DNA of 64,000 nucleotides, from the NCBI GenBank assembly GCA_002840245.1, contig PHAA01000017.1, forward strand, positions 1 to 64,000, in the 5' to 3' direction. How positions within the stretch are numbered: the stretch's first letter is position 1; each line of letters begins with the position of its first letter. A program made the translations under genes and the position numbers. Under the pieces are notes generated by a model. The model searched no databases, was not told where the DNA came from, and saw only the letters and a list, made by a program, of their open reading frames with translations. Source of the stretch: Firmicutes bacterium HGW-Firmicutes-15 (GTDB lineage: Bacteria > Bacillota > Syntrophomonadia > Syntrophomonadales > Syntrophomonadaceae). Positions 8,702 to 18,650 of the stretch are shown here, piece by piece.

Positions 8702-10591
8702 CTATCCGGCCTCTTTTTCAAGATTAGCCCCCGTAAACTGGCTGTTATACAGGTCGGCATAAAAACCGCCTTGAGCTATGAGCTCATTATGGGTGCCTTT
8801 CTCAATAACGCTGCCGTGATTCATAACCAGTATTAACCCTGCATCACGTATTGTGGATAGCCTATGGGCTATCACAAAGCTGGTTCTTCCCTGCATCAGT
8901 GTTATCATAGCCTTTTGAATATAGACCTCAGTTCTGGTATCTACGTTACTGGTAGCTTCGTCCAGAATGAGGATGACCGGATCAGCCAAGATAGCCCGAG
9001 CAATCGTCAAAAGCTGTTTTTGCCCCTGCGAAATATTTGAGGCTTCTTCATTTAGTATGGTGTTATAGCCCTCAGGAAGGGTTCTGATAAAGTGGTCGGC
9101 GTGAGCCGCCTTGGCCGCCCGAACAATATCTTGTTCGGTTGAACCATCACGACCGTAAGCAATATTGTCCCGTATAGTACCATTAAACAGCCAGGTATCC
9201 TGAAGTACCATGCCAAAGATACTGCGCAAGGCTCCCCGTTCTATTTCCCTAATATCTACGCCATCAATGGTAATTTTCCCACCATCTATTTCATAGAAAC
9301 GCATCAAGAGGTTTACCAAGGTGGTTTTGCCTGCACCGGTTGGGCCCACAATAGCAATGGTCTGTCCTTGTTTTATATCGATATCCATATCCTCTATGAT
9401 GGTGACACCTTCCTTGTAGCCAAACTTGACGTTTTGAAAACTGACATCGCCTTTCGGAAACTTAAGGACTTTCGCATCATCACTGTCAGGTATTTCTTCA
9501 ACCTCGTCCAGGATTTCAAATACCCGTTCAGCTGAGGCAATAGTGGACTGGATAACGTTAGCGATATTCGCTGTTTGTACTATGGGCTGAGTGAACTGCC
9601 GGGAGTATTGAATAAATGCCTGAACATCACCAATGCTAATAGTATTATTGGTTACAAAAATGCCCCCGACCACGCAAATCAATACATAGCCAATGTTACC
9701 AATAAAGGTTATTAGCGGCATTATAATACCGGAAACGAACTGGGCTTTCCAACCTGCATTATTGAGCCTTTGGTTTATAATATCGAACTTCTCTATAGAC
9801 TCATCTTCATGTCCAAATGCTTTAACTATTTGGTGACCAGTGTACATCTCTTCCACATGCCCATTGAGTTCACCCAGCGTCTTTTGCTGCGCGGCAAAGT
9901 ATTTCTGTGAACGGGATGCCACCAAACTTGTGACCACAACATAAAGGGGTAAGGTCACCAGTGTAAGCAGAGTCAGCATGGGGCTTATGGTCAACATCAT
10001 AATAACAATCCCCACCAGAGTTACTATGGACGTAATAAGTTGAGTAAGACTTTGCTGCAATGTGGTCGCTATGTTATCGATATCGTTGGTAACCCGGCTT
10101 AATATTTCGCCATGGGTGCGTGAGTCAAAGAATTTAAGCGGTAAACGGGCCAGCTTGCTGTATACCTCTTTACGCATATCATAAACAGTCTTTTGGGCTA
10201 CACCTGCCATTATATATTGCTGAATATAGCCAAACAAGGCACTTGCCAGATAGAGACCAATTAAAAGCAGCACAATTTGCTGTATATAAACGAAATCAAT
10301 ATGCGCACCCGGTACATGCTTCATTTTCATCATAAGACCTTCAAACAGCTTGGTGATGGCCTTACCCATTATTTTAGGGCTGACAATGCTGAATATAGTA
10401 CTTAAAATAGCAAATATTAACACCGTAATAAGGTGAAATCTACGGGGGCGCAAATAGCCTATTAACCTTTTCAAGGTACCTTTGAAGTTTTTGGCCTTTT
10501 CCACTGGTCTTCCCATGGCTCCCATTGGGCCTCCGCCATGACCATCCCCAGGTCTTCCAATCGGTCTTTGCTCTCTGCGTTCTTCACTCAT
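8702..10591 (-). CDS. ABC exporter subunit with intact ATPase site residues
   Basis: This 629-residue half-transporter is of the multidrug/lipid exporter type. A Gly/Pro-rich N-terminal extension (about 35 residues) precedes six transmembrane helices (about 55-330) and a nucleotide-binding domain (about 375-620). That domain has Walker A GPTGAGKTT, Walker B ILILDEATSNVD with the catalytic glutamate, and H-loop VIAHRLSTI. Its signature is altered (NISQGQ instead of LSGGQ). It overlaps the other subunit gene by four bases (ATGA) and will form a heterodimer with it. The substrate is unknown. Confidence 0.92.
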   Translation of the reverse strand: MSEERREQRPIGRPGDGHGGGPMGAMGRPVEKAKNFKGTLKRLIGYLRPRRFHLITVLIFAILSTIFSIVSPKIMGKAITKLFEGLMMKMKHVPGAHIDFVYIQQIVLLLIGLYLASALFGYIQQYIMAGVAQKTVYDMRKEVYSKLARLPLKFFDSRTHGEILSRVTNDIDNIATTLQQSLTQLITSIVTLVGIVIMMLTISPMLTLLTLVTLPLYVVVTSLVASRSQKYFAAQQKTLGELNGHVEEMYTGHQIVKAFGHEDESIEKFDIINQRLNNAGWKAQFVSGIIMPLITFIGNIGYVLICVVGGIFVTNNTISIGDVQAFIQYSRQFTQPIVQTANIANVIQSTIASAERVFEILDEVEEIPDSDDAKVLKFPKGDVSFQNVKFGYKEGVTIIEDMDIDIKQGQTIAIVGPTGAGKTTLVNLLMRFYEIDGGKITIDGVDIREIERGALRSIFGMVLQDTWLFNGTIRDNIAYGRDGSTEQDIVRAAKAAHADHFIRTLPEGYNTILNEEASNISQGQKQLLTIARAILADPVILILDEATSNVDTRTEVYIQKAMITLMQGRTSFVIAHRLSTIRDAGLILVMNHGSVIEKGTHNELIAQGGFYADLYNSQFTGANLEKEAG

Positions 10592-12315
10592 GCTAACTCC
10601 TCCTCGGAAAGCTGGGAGTACACAATCTCACGGTATACTTCACAGCTTGAAATAAGCTCTTTATGAGTGCCTATTCCTGCAATCTGACCTTCCTCCAAAA
10701 CGATAATCCGGTCTGCATCCATCACAGTAGCTACCCTCTGGGCAATGATAAACACCGTTGCGTCAGCTATTTCCTTTTTTAGAGCGGCACGCAGCCTAGC
10801 ATCAGTTTTGAAATCCAGGGCGGAGAAGCTATCATCAAATATGTATATTTCGGGTCTTCTAATCAAGGCTCGAGCGATAGATAGACGCTGTTTCTGCCCC
10901 CCTGAAATATTAGTTCCTCCCTGCGCTATTACGGAGTCAAATCCGTCTTTCATTTCCAAGACAAATCCTGCTGCTTGGGCAGTTTCGGCAGCATGCTTGA
11001 CCTCTTCATCAGTGGCATCATCTTTACCGTAGCTGATATTTTCAGTAATTGTCCCGGTAAAGAGAACCGTATTCTGGGGCACAAGACCAATTTTAGCTCT
11101 TAGGCTTTCCTGAGCCATTTCCCTGATATCTACGCCGTCAACCAAAATGCTCCCATTATCAATATCATAAAAACGGGGTATAAGATTTATCAGTGTAGAT
11201 TTACCCGAGCCGGTACCGCCAATAACAGCGGTTATCTCGCCGGGTTTAGCGCTGAAGGAAATGTTGTTTAGGACGGGCTGTTCTGCTCCCGGGTAGCTAA
11301 AGCTAACCTCCTTAAACTCCACAAAACCTCTCTGACTGTCAGCAATCTTAACCTGCTTGGGGTCGTTGATTTCAGGAACAGTATCTAAGACTTCGTTAAT
11401 TCTTACTGCTGAAGCAGCAGCCCGGGGTACCATTACAAACATCAATGAAACCATAATCAGTGAGAACATAATCTGCATGGCATATTGGATAAAGGCCATT
11501 AAGGATCCTACCTGCATACTGCCATTATCAATACGGATGCCTCCAAACCATATAATAGCGATGGTGGTGAAGTTCAACGCCAACATCATGATTGGCATTA
11601 AGGCAGCCATTATTTTATTGACCTTGATAGCGTTGTTGGTAAGGTCGGCATTGGCATCATCGAAGCGTACCTTCTCGTTCTCTATGCGGTTAAAAGCCCG
11701 TATAACTCTAATACCTGTAAGCCCTTCCCGCAGAACCAGATTTACTTTATCTAATTTAACCTGCATCAACTTAAACAGCGGTATACCCATCTTCGCGATA
11801 ATACCTATGGCCAGAGCCAGGATTGGTATTACGACTACCAGAACTAACGTCAGTGGTTTATCCTCCGATAAAGCCATAATGACACCGCCTATCATCATCA
11901 AAGGTGCACTGATCATCATACGCAATATCATAATGGTTACCATTTGAACCTGAGTAATATCGTTGGTAGTTCTGGTAATGAGGGTGGCAGTACCTATCTT
12001 GTTGAATTCGTGCAATGAAAAGCTCTCTACTCGAGAGAACACCTTGCTGCGAAGAATAGTACCGAATCCTACTGCAGCTTTCGAAGATAAAAAGGTCGCC
12101 ACAATTGAACAGACGGTACCTCCCAAAGCGAACAGCAGCATTAGTCCTCCAATCCTTATAATGTAATTGGTATCGCCATTAACTATGCCTTTGTCAACAA
12201 TATCTGCCATCAAGGTAGGCAGATATAACTCAGAAAGGGTCTGGGCAAATACGAGGATTAGAATAGCTACGATAGAGACCGTGTATGGTTTTAAAAATCC
12301 GAATAATTTAATCAA
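10588..12315 (-). CDS. ABC exporter subunit with degenerate catalytic residues
   Basis: This is a 575-residue partner half-transporter, first gene of the pair. It has six membrane helices (about 10-310) and a nucleotide-binding domain with Walker A GGTGSGKST and a canonical signature NISGGQKQRL. The Walker B runs IYIFDDSFSALD, so aspartate replaces the catalytic glutamate, and the H-loop histidine is glutamine (IIAQRVATV). This pattern, with the altered signature in the partner, is known from asymmetric exporters such as TM287/288 and BmrCD, where one of two ATP sites does not turn over. Confidence 0.92.
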   Translation of the reverse strand: MIKLFGFLKPYTVSIVAILILVFAQTLSELYLPTLMADIVDKGIVNGDTNYIIRIGGLMLLFALGGTVCSIVATFLSSKAAVGFGTILRSKVFSRVESFSLHEFNKIGTATLITRTTNDITQVQMVTIMILRMMISAPLMMIGGVIMALSEDKPLTLVLVVVIPILALAIGIIAKMGIPLFKLMQVKLDKVNLVLREGLTGIRVIRAFNRIENEKVRFDDANADLTNNAIKVNKIMAALMPIMMLALNFTTIAIIWFGGIRIDNGSMQVGSLMAFIQYAMQIMFSLIMVSLMFVMVPRAAASAVRINEVLDTVPEINDPKQVKIADSQRGFVEFKEVSFSYPGAEQPVLNNISFSAKPGEITAVIGGTGSGKSTLINLIPRFYDIDNGSILVDGVDIREMAQESLRAKIGLVPQNTVLFTGTITENISYGKDDATDEEVKHAAETAQAAGFVLEMKDGFDSVIAQGGTNISGGQKQRLSIARALIRRPEIYIFDDSFSALDFKTDARLRAALKKEIADATVFIIAQRVATVMDADRIIVLEEGQIAGIGTHKELISSCEVYREIVYSQLSEEELA

Positions 12316-12438
12316 TAATTAGCTCCTTTTCCTTATCTCGTTCTAATGCAGATTTGATATCCCCAATACTTTATTTAATTTCTGCAGTCCTAGTCTCAGA
12401 TATTCTCTAGTTTCAATCAAGAAGCAATGGTATATGTA

Positions 12439-12494
12439 GGTAATTCAAAATAGGGGGACGGTTTAATTAAACCGTCCCCCTATTTTGAATTACC
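12439..12494. repeat. 56-base perfect palindrome
   Basis: Two 28-base arms are exact reverse complements with no spacer (centre TTTAA|TTAAA), containing TAGGGGGACGG and its complement. It lies between the ABC exporter genes and the aspartokinase gene. It could end transcription of lysC, since the minus strand gives a stable hairpin, but there is no clean U-tract. A dispersed palindromic repeat is the other reading. Confidence 0.85.
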
Positions 12495-12530
12495 ATTTTT
12501 CAACTAGACCTTTTCCCCGCCTGACCGTCC

Positions 12531-13751
12531 TTAATCAACCTTATCCAGCCCAAATTTTTCATGTAATGCTTGAACTGCGGTTTCGATTTCACCCTCATCG
12601 ATGATGCAGGAAATTTTTATTTCCGAGGTGCTAATCATGTGAATATTAATATCCTTATGAGCCAGGGCATCAAACATATTGGCAGCAACACCGGGGTTAC
12701 TCTGCATTCCTGCGCCCACGATGGATACTTTGGCTACATCCGTTTTGTACGACATCCCTGAAGCACCTATCTTCATTACAATTTCGTTAACTACAGGTCT
12801 CGCCCGGTTAAATTCGTTGCTTTCAATGGTGAAAGCAATGTCATTACGATTATCCCGCATCGCGCTCTGAATGACCATGTCCACATTAATGCCCTTATCA
12901 GCAAGTGTTTTAAATATAATACTAGCTACCCCGGGCTGGTCAGGCACATCAAATAAGGCAATCCTGGCAACATTCAAGTCATGGGCTACTCCACTTACAA
13001 TTCTTTGTTTTTCCATCTTAGCAACCTCCGTAATTATCGTTCCGGGATTATTATTAAAACTATTCCTCACTTCTACATCCACATTATAAAGCATAGCAAA
13101 TTCAGCTGCCCTGGGCTGCAATACCACTGCTCCCAGGCTGGCCATTTCCAACATCTCTTCGTAAGATATGCTGGATAGTTTTCGTGCATCTTTAACAATA
13201 CGAGGATCTGCAGTGAAAACTCCATCCACATCAGTAAATATCATACAGCGGTCTGCCTTCAGCTTAGCCGCCAATGCAACAGCAGTTGTATCTGAACCCC
13301 CTCTCCCCAGGGTAGTAATATCTCCCTCCGGGGAAAGTCCCTGGAACCCAGCAATAACGACCACCTTGCCTGTATCTATCTCCTGTAAGATCCTGGCTGG
13401 CTCAATATCCCTGATACGGGCTTTACTGTGCTGTCCATCGGTTTTTATCCCTGCCTGCCAGCCCGTTAATGATAGGGCCGGGCATCCCATTGCTATTAGA
13501 CTTAGAGCAATAAGAGCAGCCGATTGCTGTTCACCTGTGGATATTAGCATATCCAGTTCCCGGTATTTTAGATTCTCGCCGACCGACCCTGCCAGTTTCA
13601 GTAAATCATCAGTGGTATCTCCCATAGCGGATACCACAACCACTACATCATTACCCTGATCTTTCATTTCAACAATTCTCTCGCATACGTTTCTCATTTT
13701 TTCCACTGATGCTACCGAACTGCCACCAAATTTTGTAACGAATAAAGCCAA
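12531..13751 (-). CDS. lysC: Aspartate kinase
   Basis: This 406-residue enzyme phosphorylates aspartate, the first step to lysine, threonine and methionine. The kinase domain opens with MALFVTKFGGSSVAS (KFGGSS motif) and includes the TTLGRGGSDTTAVALA nucleotide and substrate loop and FTDVDGVFTADPR. Two ACT domains follow from about residue 265 (FDVPDQPGVAS and VSIVGAGMQSNPGVA), which sense end-product amino acids. The gene follows hom after 31 bases. Length and architecture match the single-chain Bacillus-type enzymes. Confidence 0.95.
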   Translation of the reverse strand: MALFVTKFGGSSVASVEKMRNVCERIVEMKDQGNDVVVVVSAMGDTTDDLLKLAGSVGENLKYRELDMLISTGEQQSAALIALSLIAMGCPALSLTGWQAGIKTDGQHSKARIRDIEPARILQEIDTGKVVVIAGFQGLSPEGDITTLGRGGSDTTAVALAAKLKADRCMIFTDVDGVFTADPRIVKDARKLSSISYEEMLEMASLGAVVLQPRAAEFAMLYNVDVEVRNSFNNNPGTIITEVAKMEKQRIVSGVAHDLNVARIALFDVPDQPGVASIIFKTLADKGINVDMVIQSAMRDNRNDIAFTIESNEFNRARPVVNEIVMKIGASGMSYKTDVAKVSIVGAGMQSNPGVAANMFDALAHKDINIHMISTSEIKISCIIDEGEIETAVQALHEKFGLDKVD

Positions 13752-13782
13752 AACGATTCACTCCCTAAATTTCCATAATCAA

Positions 13783-15060
13783 TTAACCCTCTAGTCTGAC
13801 TACATTATTAATTTCTCCTACAATACTCATGCCCTTAAGGACCGTTAAGGAATCCTGCAAATCCTTCTCCTTTACTGTATGAGTAATCAATATCAATTCC
13901 GCCATATTCTCCCTGCTGGTCTTTTGTAAAACTGAGGCAATACTGACGTCATTATTGCCAAATACTCCGGCAATCCCGGCCAGAACTCCAGGACGATCTG
14001 TTACCGTCATACGAATATAATACTGAGCATTAAGTTCACTTATGGTCAAAATCACCTTTTCTTCATAGCAGGTACAACCTATACGGGCACTGGTATGGTA
14101 GGCCATATTCCGTCCCACTTCAATAATATCTCCTAATACCGCGCTGGCAGTGGGCATTTCTCCCGCTCCTCTGCCATAGTGCATGATTTCGCCTACCGCA
14201 TCTCCGCGCACAAAAACCGCATTAAAGACATCATTAACAAAAGCCAAGGGATGATTAAATGGTATAAAGGCCGGATGCACCCGCGCTTGTATCTTTCCAT
14301 CCACTTCTTTAGCGATAGCCAGGAGTTTAACTACATATCCCAGCTCACGAGCATACTGAATATCCCGTGGAGTTATAGCCGTAATACCTTCTACATATAC
14401 ATCATCTAGGGTAACCCTGCTATTAAATGCAATTGAAGATAAAATAGCAATTTTTCTGGCGGCATCTAAACCACCCACATCTGCAGTAGGGTCTGACTCA
14501 GCATAACCAAGTGCCTGGGCCTCATATAAAACCTCGTTGTAATCTCGGCCTTCTTGGCTCATCTTGGTCAATATATAGTTGGTGGTCCCATTTAATATTC
14601 CTATTACTTCCTCTATATGGTTACCGGCCAAAGACTGTTTTAAGGGATATATGATAGGTATTCCCCCAGCAACACTGGCTTCAAAATAGAAATCCACATT
14701 ATTAGCCTGAGCCGTATCAAATAACTCTTTGCCTTTTATAGCAATCAAATCTTTATTAGCCGTAACAACATGTTTCCCTTTATTCATGGCAGCTGTAATA
14801 AAACTGTAGGCGGGTTCAATACCACCGATTAATTCAACCACAATATCTATAGCATCATCGTCAATAATATCTTCAACCCGGCTAACAATCATACTATGGT
14901 CAATGCCTATCTGCAAGCATTTCTGTTGATCTCTTTCCAATACCTTTTTTATCATAATTTCTGCACCGGTCTTTTTAGCGATTATTTCCTGGTTCTTAGC
15001 CAGTAATTTAACCACTCCCCCGCCTACTGTTCCACAGCCTAACAGGCCTATATTTATCAT
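13783..15060 (-). CDS. hom: Homoserine dehydrogenase
   Basis: This is a 425-residue enzyme reducing aspartate semialdehyde to homoserine. The Rossmann start is INIGLLGCGTVGGGV, with the substrate domain (SVAGGIPI, ILNGTTNYILTKM, GYAESDPTADVGGLDAARK) in the middle. A C-terminal ACT domain at about 350-420 (MTVTDRPGVLAGIAG) gives threonine feedback. The start is fixed by AGGAGG a short distance upstream. It is the first gene of a hom-lysC unit. Confidence 0.96.
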   Translation of the reverse strand: MINIGLLGCGTVGGGVVKLLAKNQEIIAKKTGAEIMIKKVLERDQQKCLQIGIDHSMIVSRVEDIIDDDAIDIVVELIGGIEPAYSFITAAMNKGKHVVTANKDLIAIKGKELFDTAQANNVDFYFEASVAGGIPIIYPLKQSLAGNHIEEVIGILNGTTNYILTKMSQEGRDYNEVLYEAQALGYAESDPTADVGGLDAARKIAILSSIAFNSRVTLDDVYVEGITAITPRDIQYARELGYVVKLLAIAKEVDGKIQARVHPAFIPFNHPLAFVNDVFNAVFVRGDAVGEIMHYGRGAGEMPTASAVLGDIIEVGRNMAYHTSARIGCTCYEEKVILTISELNAQYYIRMTVTDRPGVLAGIAGVFGNNDVSIASVLQKTSRENMAELILITHTVKEKDLQDSLTVLKGMSIVGEINNVVRLEG

Positions 15061-15268
15061 TTTATTTACCTCCTAAATAACGAGCTCCGCAATATTACCT
15101 GCAAATCTATAAAACATGTAATGGCAGGTTCTGACGGAAATTATAGCACTTGCCATTCAGGGTAGCAATAGCAAGGACAATCCTTCTAGCTTCGCTACTA
15201 TCAAAATAACATACCTTCCATCATACACCTTGCTTGACAATTAGATTGCGGTTCCCATTATATCCCGC

Positions 15269-15295
15269 AAAAAAAAAGCCGACCCCTGGCCGGCT
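15269..15295 (-). terminator. Terminator downstream of spoIVA
   Basis: On the minus strand AGCCGG and TCGGCT form a 6-bp stem with a 7-base loop, followed by nine U residues. It lies about 28 bases after the spoIVA stop. Confidence 0.85.
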
Positions 15296-15322
15296 ATAAT
15301 AGCTCTTTTCGAAAATATACAT

Positions 15323-16801
15323 TTAGATAATAATGCATATTAGACCGCCGCTACCTTCGTTAACAATCCTTTGCAGAGTATCCTGAAGCTTAATCTGAGC
15401 ATTTTCGGGCATACGGTGCAGTTTGTTTTGAATCCCTTCTCTAACCAAGTCATGCAGGGATTTACCAAATATGTTGGACTCCCAAATCTTGGCGGGGTCT
15501 TCTTCAAATTCATCTAGCATGTAACGAACCAGTTCTTCGCATTGTTTCTCAGTACCGATAATAGGTGTTATCTCAGTAGTAATATCTGCTTTAATAATGT
15601 GCAAGGAAGGTGCTTTGGCTTTTAGTTTTACCCCGAAGCGATTTCCCTGTTTTATCAGTTCCGGTTCTTCCAGAATCATCTCTTCCAGCCTGGGAGTAAC
15701 AACTCCATAACCTGACAACTTCACTTCCTCCAGAGCTGAAGCTACCTTATCGAACTCTTTCTTAGCTACGCTTAGATCTTTCATAAGACGCATTATGTCT
15801 TGAGATCCCTGAACCTTAAAACCGCTGACCTCACTTAAAGATTGGTAGAAAAGCTCTTCCGGAACAGTTACATCAATAGCTGCCGTACCTGTTCCCAGGT
15901 TCATTTCCTCCAGGCTTACATAGCTGATATTGGGAATATCCGACAATCTTTCAATCGCTTTATCAATATCCCGAACCTTCTTGATATCTCTCAATACCTC
16001 GCGTATACCTGACTCCATATCTGCTCTGAGCCAGTAATCCTCATCCAATTCGTCAACCCAAAGAGGTAATTTAATATTAACTTCTTGAACCGGAAATTCA
16101 TAGAGCACCTCTTCCAGGATACTCAGTATCTGCTCTGTAGTCATCACGGCGCTGTCTACTGGCATAATAGTAACCTGATATTTAGCGGCTAGTTCATCCA
16201 CCAGGGACATAGTTGCCTTCTCATAAGGATGGGTTGAATTCAACAATACTAAAAATGGCTTCTTTAAATCCTTCAGTTCCTGGATAACTCTTTCTTCGGC
16301 TTCAACATAATTGCTGCGGGGAATATCACTGATGCTGCCGTCGGTAATCATTACAATACCGATAGTGGAATGGTCGGTAATTACCTTCCTGGTTCCTATT
16401 TCGGCCGCTTCTTCGAAGGGAACCTCATAGTCAAACCAGGGAGTTTTTACCATTCGAGGTTCTTCATCTTCTTCGTAACCTAGGGCGCCATCTACTGCAT
16501 AGCCTACACAGTCAACCATTCTTACTTTTAAGGATATGCCATTTTTCGTAAAAATTTCGACTGCTTCGTTAGGTACGAATTTTGGCTCAGTGGTAGTAAT
16601 CGTTTTGCCAGAGCCGCTTTGAGGTAGCTCGTCTTTGGCCCGCTCTCTTTCATATAGGTCTTTAATGTTCGGCAACACCATCAGTTCCATGAATCTGGTT
16701 ATAAATGTTGATTTGCCTGTTCTAACGGGGCCTACTACTCCCAGGTAGATATCGCCTCCCGTTCTTTCAGCGATATCGTCTAAAATATTATTTCCTTCCA
16801 C
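15323..16801 (-). CDS. spoIVA: SpoIVA, spore coat basement-layer ATPase
   Basis: This 492-residue cytoskeletal-type ATPase polymerises on the forespore outer membrane and anchors coat and cortex assembly. Walker A GPVRTGKST lies at about residues 24-32 with the lysine at 30, and the C terminus ends in the family's GLICIII-like hydrophobic tail. The GTG at 16801 is preferred over upstream in-frame starts: AGGGAGG precedes it, and the protein then has the 492-residue length of the Bacillus protein. In a sporulating cell it should be under mother-cell sigma-E, though I could not define the promoter. It is strong evidence that the organism forms endospores. Confidence 0.96.
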   Translation of the reverse strand: MEGNNILDDIAERTGGDIYLGVVGPVRTGKSTFITRFMELMVLPNIKDLYERERAKDELPQSGSGKTITTTEPKFVPNEAVEIFTKNGISLKVRMVDCVGYAVDGALGYEEDEEPRMVKTPWFDYEVPFEEAAEIGTRKVITDHSTIGIVMITDGSISDIPRSNYVEAEERVIQELKDLKKPFLVLLNSTHPYEKATMSLVDELAAKYQVTIMPVDSAVMTTEQILSILEEVLYEFPVQEVNIKLPLWVDELDEDYWLRADMESGIREVLRDIKKVRDIDKAIERLSDIPNISYVSLEEMNLGTGTAAIDVTVPEELFYQSLSEVSGFKVQGSQDIMRLMKDLSVAKKEFDKVASALEEVKLSGYGVVTPRLEEMILEEPELIKQGNRFGVKLKAKAPSLHIIKADITTEITPIIGTEKQCEELVRYMLDEFEEDPAKIWESNIFGKSLHDLVREGIQNKLHRMPENAQIKLQDTLQRIVNEGSGGLICIII

Positions 16802-16934
16802 TTCTCTTTTTCCCTCCCTCGGATTAAGACTTTTTAAAAGGCACCCTCCCTCCGAATTAGGATACCCCTTACAAATGGGCATTCGGTCTATAACACTATA
16901 AATATATTTATAGATATCCGGTAATATAACCAGA

Positions 16935-16968
16935 AAAGAAAAAAAGTGTGATATTTACCACACTTTTT
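16935..16968 (-). terminator. Terminator of the der-plsY-gpsA unit
   Basis: The arms AAAAAGTGTG (16941-16950) and CACACTTTTT (16959-16968) form a 10-bp stem with an 8-base loop. On the minus strand the stem ends in a U-rich tract. It lies about 32 bases after the gpsA stop. Confidence 0.8.
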
Positions 16969-16999
16969 ACCAACGTTTCAGGCGAGAACTGGTCCAGCC

Positions 17000-18013
17000 C
17001 TATGTAATTTCTTCGATCTCATGCTTTTTTTGTCGCTCCATTAGATTCCCTACCCCTTCCCGAGGATCTCTGTTCTCATATAATACCTGATAACAAGCTT
17101 TGGTGATTGGCATGTCTATACCCATCTCTAACGCCATTTTATGTACCACTCTACAGGTATGAGCTCCTTCCACAACCATTCCAATACGAATCAAGGTCTC
17201 TTCCAAGCTTAGACCCTGGCCTATCAATTCTCCCGCCCGTCGGTTGCGGGAATGCCTGCTCCCACAAGTCACAACCAGATCGCCCATGCCACTTAGTCCG
17301 CTAAAGGTACGGGGATCACCTCCCATGGCTGCACCCATTCTAATAATTTCTGTCAGACCTCGAGTCATTAAGGCGGCCATCGTATTATCCCCATATCCCA
17401 GTCCGTAAGCAACGCCTGCGGCTAGGGCTATGATATTTTTTAGGGCTCCGCCTAACTCTACCCCTGCAACATCAGGGTTCGTATATACTCTAAAGGTAGG
17501 AGACATAAAATAGTCTTGCACTAGGAAAGCCGTATCATTACAACTTGCAGCTACCGTAACTGCGGTCGGTATTTCCCGGGCTACTTCTTCAGCATGGCTG
17601 GGACCAGATAATACCGCAAACCTTTCCCGAACTTCTTGTCCCAGTATCTCTTCAACCAACTGGCTCAAACGCATGCCCGTAGTTATCTCCAAACCTTTGG
17701 CAGTATTAACAATACATATATCCTTATCAAGGTATTTTTCAATTGCTACAAGAACCCCTCGGAGTGCCTGAGAAGGAATTGACAATACAATAAGGCTCGC
17801 TCCTTCTATAGCAGCGGCTATATCTATCGTAGGTGTAACCTGATCCGGTATAATTATGCCAGGAAGGAATTGGACGTTCTCACGGCTCTTCGCCATAAGC
17901 TCTACTCCATCCTCAACTCTCCCCCAGAGAGCAACTTGCTTGTCATTTTTAGCCAGCAAAGCAGCCAAGGTGGTTCCCCAACTGCCAGCTCCTAGTACAC
18001 ATACCTTCTCCAT
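17000..18013 (-). CDS. gpsA: Glycerol-3-phosphate dehydrogenase [NAD(P)+]
   Basis: This is a 337-residue soluble enzyme making sn-glycerol-3-phosphate from dihydroxyacetone phosphate for phospholipids. It has the N-terminal dinucleotide fold VCVLGAGSWGTTLA, then SGPSHAEE, the catalytic lysine in ELGGALKNIIALA, and a substrate-binding SRHSRNRRAGELIG. The ATG at 18013 is chosen because the coenzyme fold starts there and the upstream extension would lie inside plsY. It follows plsY after 10 bases, so donor and first acyltransferase are made together. Confidence 0.95.
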   Translation of the reverse strand: MEKVCVLGAGSWGTTLAALLAKNDKQVALWGRVEDGVELMAKSRENVQFLPGIIIPDQVTPTIDIAAAIEGASLIVLSIPSQALRGVLVAIEKYLDKDICIVNTAKGLEITTGMRLSQLVEEILGQEVRERFAVLSGPSHAEEVAREIPTAVTVAASCNDTAFLVQDYFMSPTFRVYTNPDVAGVELGGALKNIIALAAGVAYGLGYGDNTMAALMTRGLTEIIRMGAAMGGDPRTFSGLSGMGDLVVTCGSRHSRNRRAGELIGQGLSLEETLIRIGMVVEGAHTCRVVHKMALEMGIDMPITKACYQVLYENRDPREGVGNLMERQKKHEIEEIT

Positions 18014-18023
18014 ATCTACTCTC

Positions 18024-18629
18024 TCATTTCCCTTCCCATACAGTTGCCTTTTCATTGATCTTCTTCTCTGTTCCTTTACGAAGACGTTGTATGTTCTCCC
18101 TATGCCGGAATAATACGATACCGGAGAGAACAAAGCCCATTATAATATATGACCAGGGTTGGTGCATAAACAAAAGCATTAATGGTAGTAGAGCAGCCCC
18201 ACACACCGATCCCAGCGAAACATAACGGGTTACAGCAATCAGAGTAACAAATGTAAGCATTATGATGAGCATAACCGATGGCATAAGAACCAAAAGTAAC
18301 CCGGCAGATGTGGCAACTCCTTTTCCACCCTTGAAGCCCAGAAATATCGGCCAGCAATGCCCTACTACTGCCATACTTGCACACAGAGCGGCCAATATCT
18401 CCCCTCCGAAATGCAAGCCCAGCCAAGCTGCCAGGACACCTTTTAAAAAATCTCCCATGAGAGAAGCTAGGGCAATCTTAACTCCGAGCGTTCTGAGTAC
18501 ATTAGTAGCGCCCACATTTCCAGTACCTTTAGCTCTAATATCAACCCCTCCCAATAACCTGCTAAAGATATAGGAAAATGGAATTGAACCTAACAAATAA
18601 CAGAACAGAACCAAAAGAACTTCCTTCAT
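18024..18629 (-). CDS. plsY: PlsY, acyl-phosphate:glycerol-3-phosphate acyltransferase
   Basis: This is a 201-residue multi-spanning membrane enzyme carrying out the first acylation in phosphatidic acid synthesis. Family motifs appear in order: LLGSIPFSYI near the N terminus, GSGN-like RAKGTGNVGATNVLR, and GHCWPIFLGFKGGKGVAT in the middle, then FRHRENIQRL at the C terminus. The start is supported by GGGGAGG. It lies between der and gpsA. Confidence 0.95.
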   Translation of the reverse strand: MKEVLLVLFCYLLGSIPFSYIFSRLLGGVDIRAKGTGNVGATNVLRTLGVKIALASLMGDFLKGVLAAWLGLHFGGEILAALCASMAVVGHCWPIFLGFKGGKGVATSAGLLLVLMPSVMLIIMLTFVTLIAVTRYVSLGSVCGAALLPLMLLFMHQPWSYIIMGFVLSGIVLFRHRENIQRLRKGTEKKINEKATVWEGK

Positions 18630-18650
18630 AGAATCCTCCCCCCCACTACT

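Noticed and set aside
11357-11947. A 196-codon open frame on the plus strand
   Set aside because: It lies opposite the ABC exporter gene, which has full motifs. It is a reverse-frame shadow with no family likeness.
13168-13659. A 163-codon open frame on the plus strand
   Set aside because: It is opposite lysC, whose kinase motifs are complete.
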